From the NCBI GenBank assembly GCA_030630245.1, contig DAOVNL010000014.1, positions 1 to 10,353 on the forward strand: 10,353 bases of DNA, given 5' to 3'. The translations under genes were made by a program, and so were the position numbers. This DNA comes from Candidatus Omnitrophota bacterium (lineage in GTDB: Bacteria; Omnitrophota; Gorgyraeia; B26-G9). Below are positions 1 through 6,854 of this stretch, piece after piece. The notes beneath the pieces are model-generated. The model was not told the origin of the DNA, ran no database searches, and was given only the letters and a program-made list of their open reading frames with translations. Each line of letters starts with the position of its first letter. Position 1 is the stretch's first letter.

Positions 1-61
1 AGCTGCAGGCTAAAAGTTTATAAAAAATCAAATTTGTTATTCTTTCTTCATTAATGAAAAT

Positions 62-532
62 TTACTTCATTTCTCTTTTAAAGCTATTGAGCAAATCATT
101 ATACCTTTTCCCTTTTGCGGAAAGGCTGAATCTGCGCCTGCGTTCGGAAAGCGCTTTTATCTTTATCCGCAGATATTCATCCGGTAAAAAATCCTTTGCT
201 TTTTCAGCCCATTCTATTACAAGCAGCCCCTTCTGTGTAAAATATTCTTCTATTCCTAACATAGATATTTCTTTAACACCCTGAAGCCTGTACAAATCAA
301 GGTGAAACAGATTGCCTCTTTTAACATTGTATTCCTTAATCAGCACATAACTCGGGCTGTTCACTTTTTTAGGATCAATCCCTAATGCCCGCGCCATGCC
401 TTTAACCAGGGTTGTTTTTCCGCAGCCCAGGTCCCCGGATAAAGCAATCACGGTATTTAAAGGAATCCCGCGGCAGATATGTTCTCCAAGACGCATTGTT
501 TCCTCAGGACTATTTGTAGTAAAATTAATCAT
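62..532 (-). CDS. tsaE: TsaE, tRNA threonylcarbamoyladenosine (t6A) biosynthesis ATPase
   Basis: P-loop ATPase that in the known family works with TsaB and TsaD in forming t6A37 on ANN-decoding tRNAs in the cytoplasm. With the start chosen here it is 156 aa, a usual TsaE length. Visible motifs are Walker A GDLGCGKT (about residues 33-40), SPSYVL (59-64), HLDLYRL (77-83, with the Walker B-like Asp) and IEWAEK (106-111). The frame stays open upstream to 595, but those 21 extra residues (with LHILQQRQ) come from the end of the repeat at 568-705. The ATG at 530-532 gives the normal family N-terminus, although no strong Shine-Dalgarno precedes it. It follows thiL after a 178-bp gap holding the repeat; thiL next to tsaE is a common bacterial pairing. 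Family assignment is secure; the start is likely but not proven. Confidence 0.93.
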   Translation of the reverse strand: MINFTTNSPEETMRLGEHICRGIPLNTVIALSGDLGCGKTTLVKGMARALGIDPKKVNSPSYVLIKEYNVKRGNLFHLDLYRLQGVKEISMLGIEEYFTQKGLLVIEWAEKAKDFLPDEYLRIKIKALSERRRRFSLSAKGKRYNDLLNSFKREMK

Positions 533-567
533 ATTAGTGTTCAATTGGATGCTGCCAGCTGCCGGTT

Positions 568-705
568 GGCGCTGTTGCAAAATGTGCAGCTGCACCCATG
601 GGGCACAAGCAAGGCATTCGGGAACGAACGCGGAGGCGTACTCGTCGCACGCCGCACAAGTAAGTCAGCGTTTAACGCCTCAGATGTGCGTTTTGCAACA
701 ATGCC
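568..705. repeat. Short inverted-repeat element, copy 1 (MITE-like), in the thiL-tsaE junction
   Basis: A 138-bp element with the same sequence design as 9183-9303. The left end GGCGCTGTTGCAAAA (568-582) and right end (691-705) are inverted repeats matching at 13 of 15 positions. The first 18 bp are identical to copy 2, and 611-705 matches 9209-9303 at 87 of 95 positions without gaps. Between these blocks copy 1 carries 17 extra bases, including the perfect palindrome GTGCAGCTGCAC at 584-595. Internal complementarities are 635-641 with 647-653 (one G-U-type change), 633-639 with 675-681, and 653-658 with 685-690. The ends resemble IS6-family termini (IS26: GGCACTGTTGCAAA). The element is too short for a transposase. 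The flanking 8 bp (560-567 and 706-713) are not duplicated. It ends 5 bp after the thiL stop codon. Confidence 0.85.
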
Positions 706-710
706 GATTT

Positions 711-1619
711 CTAAAAATGCCGGTACCCGCATCCCCTTGGCTTCTTCAGCTTGCCTTTTTCATCTTTTATTCGCAATCCAATGCCGGCCGCGGTAATTTC
801 ACCGATACACGTTAGTTTTACTTTCTTAAAAGGCCAGCGCTCCTTTAAATCATCAGCAGATGATTCAGGAACAGTAAAAAGCAGTTCAAAGTCCTCTCCT
901 GTATAATAAGCGTCTTCTATAGTTTTTGCATCCGGGGCAACCGGAACACATTCCTGCCAAACAACAGCGCCTTTTTTGCTCATTTTGATTATATGCCTCA
1001 GGTCACTGATCAAACCATCAGTTATATCAATCATCGCGTGCACCGGATACCGGCTTGCCAGAAACCGTGCTTCTTTAAGGCGCGGGGAAAAATCAAGATG
1101 CCCTCCTTTGCGCGACCCTCCTAATCTGCCGGTCACAAAAATAAGATCGCCCTTGCGGGCACCGCTGCGCAAGACAAACTTTTTCCCAACGGCCTCGCCG
1201 CATATGCTTACATCAATAATTATTTTATCGGCAGAATTAGTATCTCCCCCAATTATGCTCAATCCGAATTTTTTTGCCATTTTTTGCATACCGCGGTAAA
1301 TACCCCGGGCAATCGAAGCCTTAAGATTTTTGGGGAATGCCACGCTTATAAGCGCGTAACGAGGCACGCCTCCCATAGCGGCAATATCGCTTAAAGAACA
1401 AGCGACTGCCTTGCGGCCTATAGACTGCGGCGGCTGATTACGCTTAAAGTGCACATCTTCAATCAGCATATCCGCGGTAAACAACAGGAATAAATTTTTT
1501 TCGAGTTTCACTACAGCAGCATCATCGCCTATGCCTTTTATCACGGATTTATGCTTGAGGCATCCTTTGGCGATGGCATTAATAAAGTTAAACTCACCAA
1601 GCTGTTTTAATGTTTTCAT
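711..1619 (-). CDS. thiL: Thiamine-monophosphate kinase ThiL
   Basis: ATP-dependent kinase that converts thiamine monophosphate to the cofactor thiamine diphosphate, the last step of thiamine synthesis. The 302-aa length is normal. The AIRS/PurM-type motifs are in order: GIGDDAAV (about 29-36), the TADMLIEDVHF segment (48-58), SDIAAMGG (77-84), GGDTN (124-128), IDITDGL (197-203) and GEDFELLF (241-248). The C-terminus GYRHF resembles the usual GYDHF-type end, so the repeat 5 bp beyond the stop has not truncated the protein. The ATG start lies 4 bp after the mtnA stop codon, pointing to co-transcription and possible translational coupling. No other thiamine gene is visible in the window. Confidence 0.95.
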   Translation of the reverse strand: MKTLKQLGEFNFINAIAKGCLKHKSVIKGIGDDAAVVKLEKNLFLLFTADMLIEDVHFKRNQPPQSIGRKAVACSLSDIAAMGGVPRYALISVAFPKNLKASIARGIYRGMQKMAKKFGLSIIGGDTNSADKIIIDVSICGEAVGKKFVLRSGARKGDLIFVTGRLGGSRKGGHLDFSPRLKEARFLASRYPVHAMIDITDGLISDLRHIIKMSKKGAVVWQECVPVAPDAKTIEDAYYTGEDFELLFTVPESSADDLKERWPFKKVKLTCIGEITAAGIGLRIKDEKGKLKKPRGCGYRHF

Positions 1620-1623
1620 GATT

Positions 1624-2676
1624 TCATGCCGTGTTTAATTTTTCTAATTTTTTTATATTTTTAATATATGGCGGCTTTACAAGATGAGCATCAGTAACTA
1701 TTCTACTAATAAGCGAATTTGGGATAACATCAAACGCAGGATTATAAATTTTAACTCCCCTCGGTACCATTGAGCATTTATACCAGCCTTCTCTTATCTC
1801 ACGCGCGCTGCGTTCTTCGATAGGAATTTCTCTGCCTGAGCTTAAACTCAGGTCAAAGGTGGAATAAGGAGCAACCACATAAAACGGAATCTTATGGAAC
1901 GCCGCAAGCACTGCCAGAGAATAAGAGCCTATCTTATTTGCCGCATCTCCGTTGGCAGCAATTCTGTCCGCGCCGACAAAAATTTTATCTATCCTTTTCT
2001 GCTGCATAAGGTATCCGGCCATATTATCACAGATAAGCGTCACGTCAACTTTATGCCTGTGGAGCTCCCAGCATGTAAGCCGTGCTCCCTGCAGAAGAGG
2101 CCTGGTCTCACAGGAGTAGACCTTTACATTTTTACCTAATTCATTTGCCCGGTAAAGCGCCCCCAGCGCTGTTCCGCAGCCAACCGTCGCCAGCATTCCG
2201 GCATTACAGTAAGTCATTATGCGGTCATTTTTTCCAATAAGTTCCTGGGCGCTATCCGCCATTTCCCGGCAGATTGCCTTATCCTCATCAATAATATTCA
2301 AGGCCACTTTTAACATAAGTTTTTTTATCGCCGCTACCGGTTTACCGCGGTTGGCAACCGCCGCGTTTCTCATGCGCTTAAGCGCCCAAGTCAGGTTTAC
2401 CGCCGTCGGACGGGAAGACGCGATGTATTTGAAAAGCGTATTGATATTTTTCTTTAACTCAAGGTAGCTTTTTTCATTTTTTTTGCTCAGGCCCAGTACC
2501 ATGCCCAAAGCCGCGGCCGCACCAATTGCCGGGGCGCCTCGTATCTTTAAACCACGTATTGCCTGCCACAGCTGTTTTACTGTTGAGCAGCGCGCATAAA
2601 CCAAACGGCCGGGTAATTTAGTCTGATCGATCAGGACGATTTTACCTTTTTCCCAGGTTATTGTTTTAAACCTCAT
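1624..2676 (-). CDS. mtnA: S-methyl-5-thioribose-1-phosphate isomerase (MtnA; eIF2B-like fold)
   Basis: 350-aa protein of the MtnA branch of the eIF2B-like family, which isomerises 5-methylthioribose-1-phosphate to 5-methylthioribulose-1-phosphate in methionine salvage. It has RGAPAIG (about 46-52), TYCNAG with the expected catalytic Cys at about 157, CETRPLLQGARLT (189-201), and VGADRIA with the expected catalytic Asp at about 237. Length and both catalytic residues match true MtnA. The related ribose-1,5-bisphosphate isomerases are a less likely alternative. Its ATG overlaps the stop of the upstream response regulator in an ATGA arrangement, with AAAGGAG about 7 nt upstream. No other salvage gene lies in this window, so the rest of the pathway must be elsewhere or absent. 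Confidence 0.94.
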   Translation of the reverse strand: MRFKTITWEKGKIVLIDQTKLPGRLVYARCSTVKQLWQAIRGLKIRGAPAIGAAAALGMVLGLSKKNEKSYLELKKNINTLFKYIASSRPTAVNLTWALKRMRNAAVANRGKPVAAIKKLMLKVALNIIDEDKAICREMADSAQELIGKNDRIMTYCNAGMLATVGCGTALGALYRANELGKNVKVYSCETRPLLQGARLTCWELHRHKVDVTLICDNMAGYLMQQKRIDKIFVGADRIAANGDAANKIGSYSLAVLAAFHKIPFYVVAPYSTFDLSLSSGREIPIEERSAREIREGWYKCSMVPRGVKIYNPAFDVIPNSLISRIVTDAHLVKPPYIKNIKKLEKLNTA

Positions 2677-3575
2677 ACTTCTTTTTCTCCTTTATACACC
2701 CGCGTCTGATTGCGCCCCTCACTTTTTGCTTTTTTTAATGCAGCGCCTGCCTGATAAAAAATTTCCTTTGCGCCGCCCTCCGCGTTACGGAACGAGCTGA
2801 CGCCGCCGCTTACCGTAAGGCTGATCTCTTCATCCTTGCTGCCAAACTCCGAAGTTACAACAAAGTGTCTTAACCTCTCAACCGCCAGATAAGAATCATC
2901 CAGCTTTGTTTCCGGCAGCAGCCAGCCGAATTTGTCTCCTCCGTACCGGCACAATATATCCGCGGAGCGGATATTGCCGTCAATCATTTCCGCCAATTTT
3001 TTTAATATACGGTCTCCGGTAACATACCCCAGCCTGTCATTTATCTGTCTGAAGTGATCGATATCAACGATCGCGCAGCAAAATTCCCGCTTATATCTTG
3101 TGCTTCTTTTGATCTCATCCTCAATACGATGCTGAAAATACATTTTGTTATAAACATTGGTCAATGCATCCATTACCGGGTATTTGATAAGCGAATCGAT
3201 CGCCTTTTTGGCATGCAGCAAATTTCTTATTCTAAGAAGCAGTTCTCTTTCATCGGCAGCCTTATTTAAAAAATCAGAAGCGCCCATTTCAAGCCCGATC
3301 AGCTTTTCATCGATTGTGCAAGCCGCAGTATGAAAAAGCACGGGCACATGAGCATGCTTTTCATTTTTTCTTATTCTTCTGCAGATTTCAAACCCATCTA
3401 TATCGGGAAGCAGCATATCCAAAATAACCAGGTCTATTCCTTGTTCTTCCAGAACATCAAATGCCTTTTCTCCTGTCTCAGCGATGAAAAGTTCATAAGG
3501 CTCATTTTTCAGCTTCTGTGTCAGAAGTTCCAAATCATTGCGATTATCTTCAACAACAAGAACTTTACTTTTCAT
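2673..3575 (-). CDS. REC-GGDEF response regulator with degenerate active site (GGDKF)
   Basis: 300-aa cytoplasmic protein: receiver domain (about 1-120) followed by a GGDEF domain (about 135-296), with no membrane segment. The receiver looks functional: acidic pair E9/D10, phospho-acceptor D53 in LDMLLPD, T83 and K105. The GGDEF domain is decayed. The signature at 212-216 is GGDKF, so the near-invariant Glu is Lys (an AAA codon). The usual NRRYF is NKMYF, the FKxxND/GH region is FRQIND...GY, and the terminal ADxALYxAK motif is AGAALKKAK. The RxxD inhibitory-site motif (RSAD, 203-206), five residues before GG, is kept. It is therefore probably not a diguanylate cyclase but may bind c-di-GMP; that is inference. 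AAAGGAG lies 8 nt before the ATG. It is a tandem paralog of the gene at 3597-4493 and overlaps mtnA by 4 bp. Confidence 0.92.
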   Translation of the reverse strand: MKSKVLVVEDNRNDLELLTQKLKNEPYELFIAETGEKAFDVLEEQGIDLVILDMLLPDIDGFEICRRIRKNEKHAHVPVLFHTAACTIDEKLIGLEMGASDFLNKAADERELLLRIRNLLHAKKAIDSLIKYPVMDALTNVYNKMYFQHRIEDEIKRSTRYKREFCCAIVDIDHFRQINDRLGYVTGDRILKKLAEMIDGNIRSADILCRYGGDKFGWLLPETKLDDSYLAVERLRHFVVTSEFGSKDEEISLTVSGGVSSFRNAEGGAKEIFYQAGAALKKAKSEGRNQTRVYKGEKEV

Positions 3576-3596
3576 CGCCCCACTCCTTTCAAAATA

Positions 3597-4493
3597 TTAT
3601 TTTCTGCCGTAAAAACTGATTTGATTACGCCCGCCTCTTTTTGCCTGGTATAAAGCTACGTCGGCCTGAGTAACCAGTTCATCCATGCCCAGGGCTCCCC
3701 CTTCGATAAGCGAGCTTATACCAACGCTTAAAGTAATGCTTATAGGATTATCGGACTTATTGAAAACTGTCTTTTCAACAATACGGCGTACTCGTTCGGC
3801 AGTAACAAAAGCCCCCGGAAAATTTGTTTCCGGCAGCACCAAACCGAATTCATCTCCGCCATAGCGGCAAAGTACATCGGCTGCGCGGATATTGCGGCGC
3901 AGTATTGCCGCCACATGCCGCAGAACATCATCTCCGACAGGATGCCCATACGTATCATTAACGTCTTTAAAATGGTCCACATCTATGATTACGCAGCAAA
4001 ATTCACGGTCATAACGCCGGCCGCGTTCAAATTCATCCATTAAACGGTGCTGAAAATATCTGCGATTATATACATGGGTAAGACTGTCGATAACAGAAAG
4101 CTTGACCATTTCATCATACTGTTTCTTATAACGCAGCAGATTCTTTATGCGCAATAAAAGTTCACGTTTATCACAACCCTTGTCCAGAAAATCAGCAGCG
4201 CCCAGCCGCAATCCAAGAAGTTTATTGTCCATATTAACAGCAGAGGTAAAAAAAAGTATGGGGATGCTTAAGAAACGTTCTTCTGAACGCAATATTTTAC
4301 ATATTTCAAATCCATCCATGCCGGGGAGAAGCAGATCAAGAATAACTATATCCGGCCGGTTTTTTTCAAGCATCTCAAAAGCAGTTTTTCCGTCAGGCGC
4401 GTGTATAACCGCGTATTTTTCTTTTGCCAGTGCCGCTTGTAGAAACTGGAGATCTTTCTTGTTGTCCTCCACTATAAAAATTTTACTTGCCAC
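3597..4493 (-). CDS. REC-GGDEF response regulator, probable active diguanylate cyclase
   Basis: 298-aa PleD-like protein with one receiver domain (about 1-120) and one GGDEF domain (about 133-296), soluble and with no membrane segment. The receiver has E9/D10, D53 in LDLLLPG, T83 and K105. The cyclase domain has all expected motifs: DSLTHVYNRRYF (136-147), DVDHFKDVND (171-180), GGDEF (212-216), RAAD inhibitory site (203-206, exactly five residues before GG), and ADVALYQAK (277-285). The family condenses two GTP into c-di-GMP, with phosphorylation of the receiver promoting dimerisation and product binding at RxxD inhibiting it. The start is GTG, supported by GGGAG about 8 nt upstream. It lies 21 bp before its degenerate paralog and 110 bp after tatD. 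No partner histidine kinase is visible, so the input signal is unknown. Confidence 0.94.
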   Translation of the reverse strand: MASKIFIVEDNKKDLQFLQAALAKEKYAVIHAPDGKTAFEMLEKNRPDIVILDLLLPGMDGFEICKILRSEERFLSIPILFFTSAVNMDNKLLGLRLGAADFLDKGCDKRELLLRIKNLLRYKKQYDEMVKLSVIDSLTHVYNRRYFQHRLMDEFERGRRYDREFCCVIIDVDHFKDVNDTYGHPVGDDVLRHVAAILRRNIRAADVLCRYGGDEFGLVLPETNFPGAFVTAERVRRIVEKTVFNKSDNPISITLSVGISSLIEGGALGMDELVTQADVALYQAKRGGRNQISFYGRK

Positions 4494-4530
4494 TTTTTTT
4501 TCTCCCGCTTAAGAACCGTAAGTAGACTGC

Positions 4531-4558
4531 ATTATCAGGACACATTTCACCACAGCAA
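4531..4558 (-). promoter_or_regulatory. Possible sigma70-type promoter before the response-regulator pair
   Basis: In the 110-bp gap between tatD and the first response regulator, the minus strand has GATAAT (4531-4536, 5/6 to the -10 consensus), with TTGCTG (4553-4558, 3/6 to the -35) at 16-bp spacing. The -35 is poor, so this is only a candidate. If real, the signalling genes plus mtnA, thiL and tsaE could be transcribed separately from the tmk-to-tatD block. A small GCAAG/CTTGC hairpin just upstream (about 4561-4575) is not followed by a clear T-run. Confidence 0.25.
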
Positions 4559-4603
4559 AGGCAAGGAATACTTGCTTTCGATTTCACCTATCGATTAAAT
4601 AAA

Positions 4604-5392
4604 TCAAATATTAAAAAACAAACGCGCACTTCTTGTTGTAATATCCGCTACTTTTCCCTCATCCATTTTTTTTATCCCGGCAACCTCCTGAGCGATGTAT
4701 CGCGTATATGACGGTTCATTGCGCTTGCCTCTTTTTGCCTGCGGAGTGAGAAACGGCGCATCGGTTTCAAGAAACATCTCTTCAAGCGGCACATAAGAAA
4801 CAAGAGCCCTCAGATCATCGGCTTTTTTATAAGTGATATTCGCTGTAAATGATACCTTAAACCCTAAGTCCAAACAGTTCCTAAGAAACTCTTTGTTCCC
4901 GGAAAAACAATGCACCACAGCCTTTGTCCGGCCTTTCAGATTATCTTTTAATATTGCAAGCAGGTCATCATGGGCATCCCGGCAATGAAAAATAATCGGC
5001 AGCTCCTTTGCTTCGGCTATTTCAATAAAAACACATAAGAGTTCCTGCTGCTTTAATTTTATTTTTCTGTCGATTGATATCTGCCCGGGCTCATGGTTGT
5101 AATAATCGAGGCCGACTTCTCCCAGCGCAACAACTTTTTCATTTTCAATAAGCTCTCTTAGCCTCCTCAGCTCATCCTCGCCGGTTTTAAGCACATAATG
5201 CGGATGGATCCCGGCTGCAGCAAATATGAAATCATACTCCGCCGCCAGTTTTAAAGACTCAACGGCGGTGCTTAAATCCACGGCAACATTTATTATATAA
5301 CCTATACCCTGCTCTTTCGCGCGGTTTATAACCTCTTGTCTGTCAGCATCGAACTGTTTAAAATTAAGATGGCAATGAGTATCAATCAGCAT
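4604..5392 (-). CDS. tatD: TatD family metal-dependent hydrolase (DNase)
   Basis: 262-aa TIM-barrel amidohydrolase-like protein of the TatD family. Characterised members are metal-dependent DNases with 3'-5' exonuclease activity. The metal ligands are all visible: THCHL (H6, H8), GEVGLDYY (E92), IFHCRDA (H136), VHCFSG (H161) and LETDAPFLTP (D211), plus the downstream RNEP loop. Length is normal. The ATG lies inside the end of metG (11-bp overlap), so it is probably translated by coupling. metG followed by tatD is a common bacterial pairing. The sequence does not fix the in vivo substrate. Confidence 0.95.
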   Translation of the reverse strand: MLIDTHCHLNFKQFDADRQEVINRAKEQGIGYIINVAVDLSTAVESLKLAAEYDFIFAAAGIHPHYVLKTGEDELRRLRELIENEKVVALGEVGLDYYNHEPGQISIDRKIKLKQQELLCVFIEIAEAKELPIIFHCRDAHDDLLAILKDNLKGRTKAVVHCFSGNKEFLRNCLDLGFKVSFTANITYKKADDLRALVSYVPLEEMFLETDAPFLTPQAKRGKRNEPSYTRYIAQEVAGIKKMDEGKVADITTRSARLFFNI

Positions 5393-6854
5393 TTTCTATC
5401 CTGGGGAACAACGGCTTGCCTTTTTTAACTTTTTCCTTACCGAACTGCTCCTTGATTGCCTCTGAGGTCTGGGGCATGAACGGAAAGAGATTTACCCGCA
5501 CCTTTTTGATCACACGCGCAAGCACAAAAATAAAATCCTTTAATTCCTCTTCCTTTTTTTCTTTAAACAAAATCCATGGCTTTGTGTCTTCAATAAATTT
5601 ATTCGCGGCATTTATTACTTCCCATATCTTAGCAAGGCTTTGAGAAAAATTATATTCCCGCATCTGCTTATCCACCGCGCCGCTTAGCCTGTCTGCCAAA
5701 GCAAACAATTCCTTGCCTGTTTTTTCACCGTAACTCTGCGGAAGATCGCCTTGAAGGTATTTTTCTACCATGGTCAAAGATCTGTACACAAGATTCCCCA
5801 GGTCATTGGCCAGATCGCTGTTGATGCGCCTGATCAGCGCCGCCTCACTAAAATTCCCATCTTCTGTGAAAGAAAACTCACGCAGCAGAAAATAGCGCAG
5901 GCTGTCTGCCCCGTACTTTTCGGCTAATTCCACGGGGTCTACCGCGGCCCCTGTACTTTTTGATATCTTTTCTCCGCCCAGGTTAATAAATCCGTGCACA
6001 AAAACAGATTTAGGCAGCTCGATATCCGCAGCCAGCAGGATAGACATCCAGACCATGGTATGAAACCAGAGGATATCCTTGCCGATCATATGTATATCAG
6101 CAGGCCAGAATTTTTTAAAACGTTCGCTGTCCGGATATCCCGCGGCGCTGACATAATTTATCAGGGCATCGAACCAGACAAAGATCACATGCTTTTCATC
6201 ACCCGGCCAGGGAATTCCCCAGGTAAAATTCGAACGCGATACGCTTAAATCCCGCACCCCCTCTTTTATCCTGTTGATTATTTCATTGCGCCGGGTTTTC
6301 GGGAAAATAAAATCTTCGTTTTTTTCGATATGCTCCAAGACCTGCTGCTGATATTTGCTCATTTTGAAAAAATAGCCTTCCTCTTCTATCCAGTCCGCTT
6401 TCTTGCCGTGTACCGGGCAATCACCCTGATTAAGATCGCGTTCGGAATAAAAAGATTCACAGTCGACACAATAAAAACCTTCGTATTTGTCTTTATAGAT
6501 ATCTCCCTTTTGCTTTGCTTTTTCAAGCAATGCAAGAGCAACTTTAATATGCCTTTGCTCTGTGGTACGGATAAAATCATCATTTGAAATATTAAGCACT
6601 TTGCAAAGCTTTAAAAACTCCGCGGTCATCTTATTAACAAAATCCTGGGGGGTTTTATTATCACGCTTAGCGTATTTTTCTATTTTCTGCCCGTGTTCAT
6701 CGCTTCCTGTGCAGAAAAAAACCTCTTTGCCTTTTAGCCTGTGCCAGCGCGCTATTACATCCGCTAAGATTTTCTCGTAAGCATGCCCGATATGCGGCTT
6801 GCCTGAAGGGTAGTCGATTGCCGTAGTTATATAAAATTTATTTCTTTTTTCCAT
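5382..6854 (-). CDS. metG: Methionyl-tRNA synthetase, short form without the C-terminal tRNA-binding domain
   Basis: Class I aminoacyl-tRNA synthetase that charges tRNA-Met with methionine. It has HIGH at 21-24, a single zinc knuckle with CVDC (C129, C132) and CPVH (C146, H149) in the Thermus-type spacing, the WFDALINYVSAAGY segment (about 227-240), and KISKS (296-300) for the usual KMSKS. The anticodon-binding helical domain follows to the end. At 490 aa the protein stops at PLFPRIENAD, where longer relatives continue into an EMAP/Trbp111-like domain. This is a natural short form, as known elsewhere (for example the alpha subunit of the Aquifex enzyme), not evidence of truncation. The ATG overlaps the ricT end by 17 bp. 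Confidence 0.97.
   Translation of the reverse strand: MEKRNKFYITTAIDYPSGKPHIGHAYEKILADVIARWHRLKGKEVFFCTGSDEHGQKIEKYAKRDNKTPQDFVNKMTAEFLKLCKVLNISNDDFIRTTEQRHIKVALALLEKAKQKGDIYKDKYEGFYCVDCESFYSERDLNQGDCPVHGKKADWIEEEGYFFKMSKYQQQVLEHIEKNEDFIFPKTRRNEIINRIKEGVRDLSVSRSNFTWGIPWPGDEKHVIFVWFDALINYVSAAGYPDSERFKKFWPADIHMIGKDILWFHTMVWMSILLAADIELPKSVFVHGFINLGGEKISKSTGAAVDPVELAEKYGADSLRYFLLREFSFTEDGNFSEAALIRRINSDLANDLGNLVYRSLTMVEKYLQGDLPQSYGEKTGKELFALADRLSGAVDKQMREYNFSQSLAKIWEVINAANKFIEDTKPWILFKEKKEEELKDFIFVLARVIKKVRVNLFPFMPQTSEAIKEQFGKEKVKKGKPLFPRIENAD

Noticed and set aside
1..61. Start of another minus-strand gene after tsaE (TTG near 31, reading MIFYKLLACS)
   Set aside because: Only about ten codons are visible, with no clear ribosome-binding site; nothing supports a gene call. 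No terminator is seen either.
568..705. Integron attC site
   Set aside because: Copy 1 contains a GTTAAAC (reverse strand) that fits the R' pattern, but copy 2 lacks it and the ends are IS-like inverted repeats rather than paired core sites. No integrase or cassette array is seen.
541..732. 63-aa frame on the minus strand across repeat copy 1 (and a similar 86-aa frame at 9079-9339)
   Set aside because: It is a read-through of the repeat. The two versions differ by amino-acid-changing substitutions and end in unrelated flanking sequence, so no gene is claimed.
2931..2960. GGDKF as a sequencing error for GGDEF
   Set aside because: A single G-to-A change would explain the Lys, but at least three other GGDEF-domain motifs in the same protein are also altered, so real degeneration is more likely.
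3054..4512. Plus-strand open frames opposite the two response regulators
   Set aside because: They are antisense shadows of well-supported genes, with no family resemblance or ribosome-binding sites.
6386..6583. 65-aa minus-strand frame inside metG
   Set aside because: An out-of-frame shadow of the methionyl-tRNA synthetase gene.
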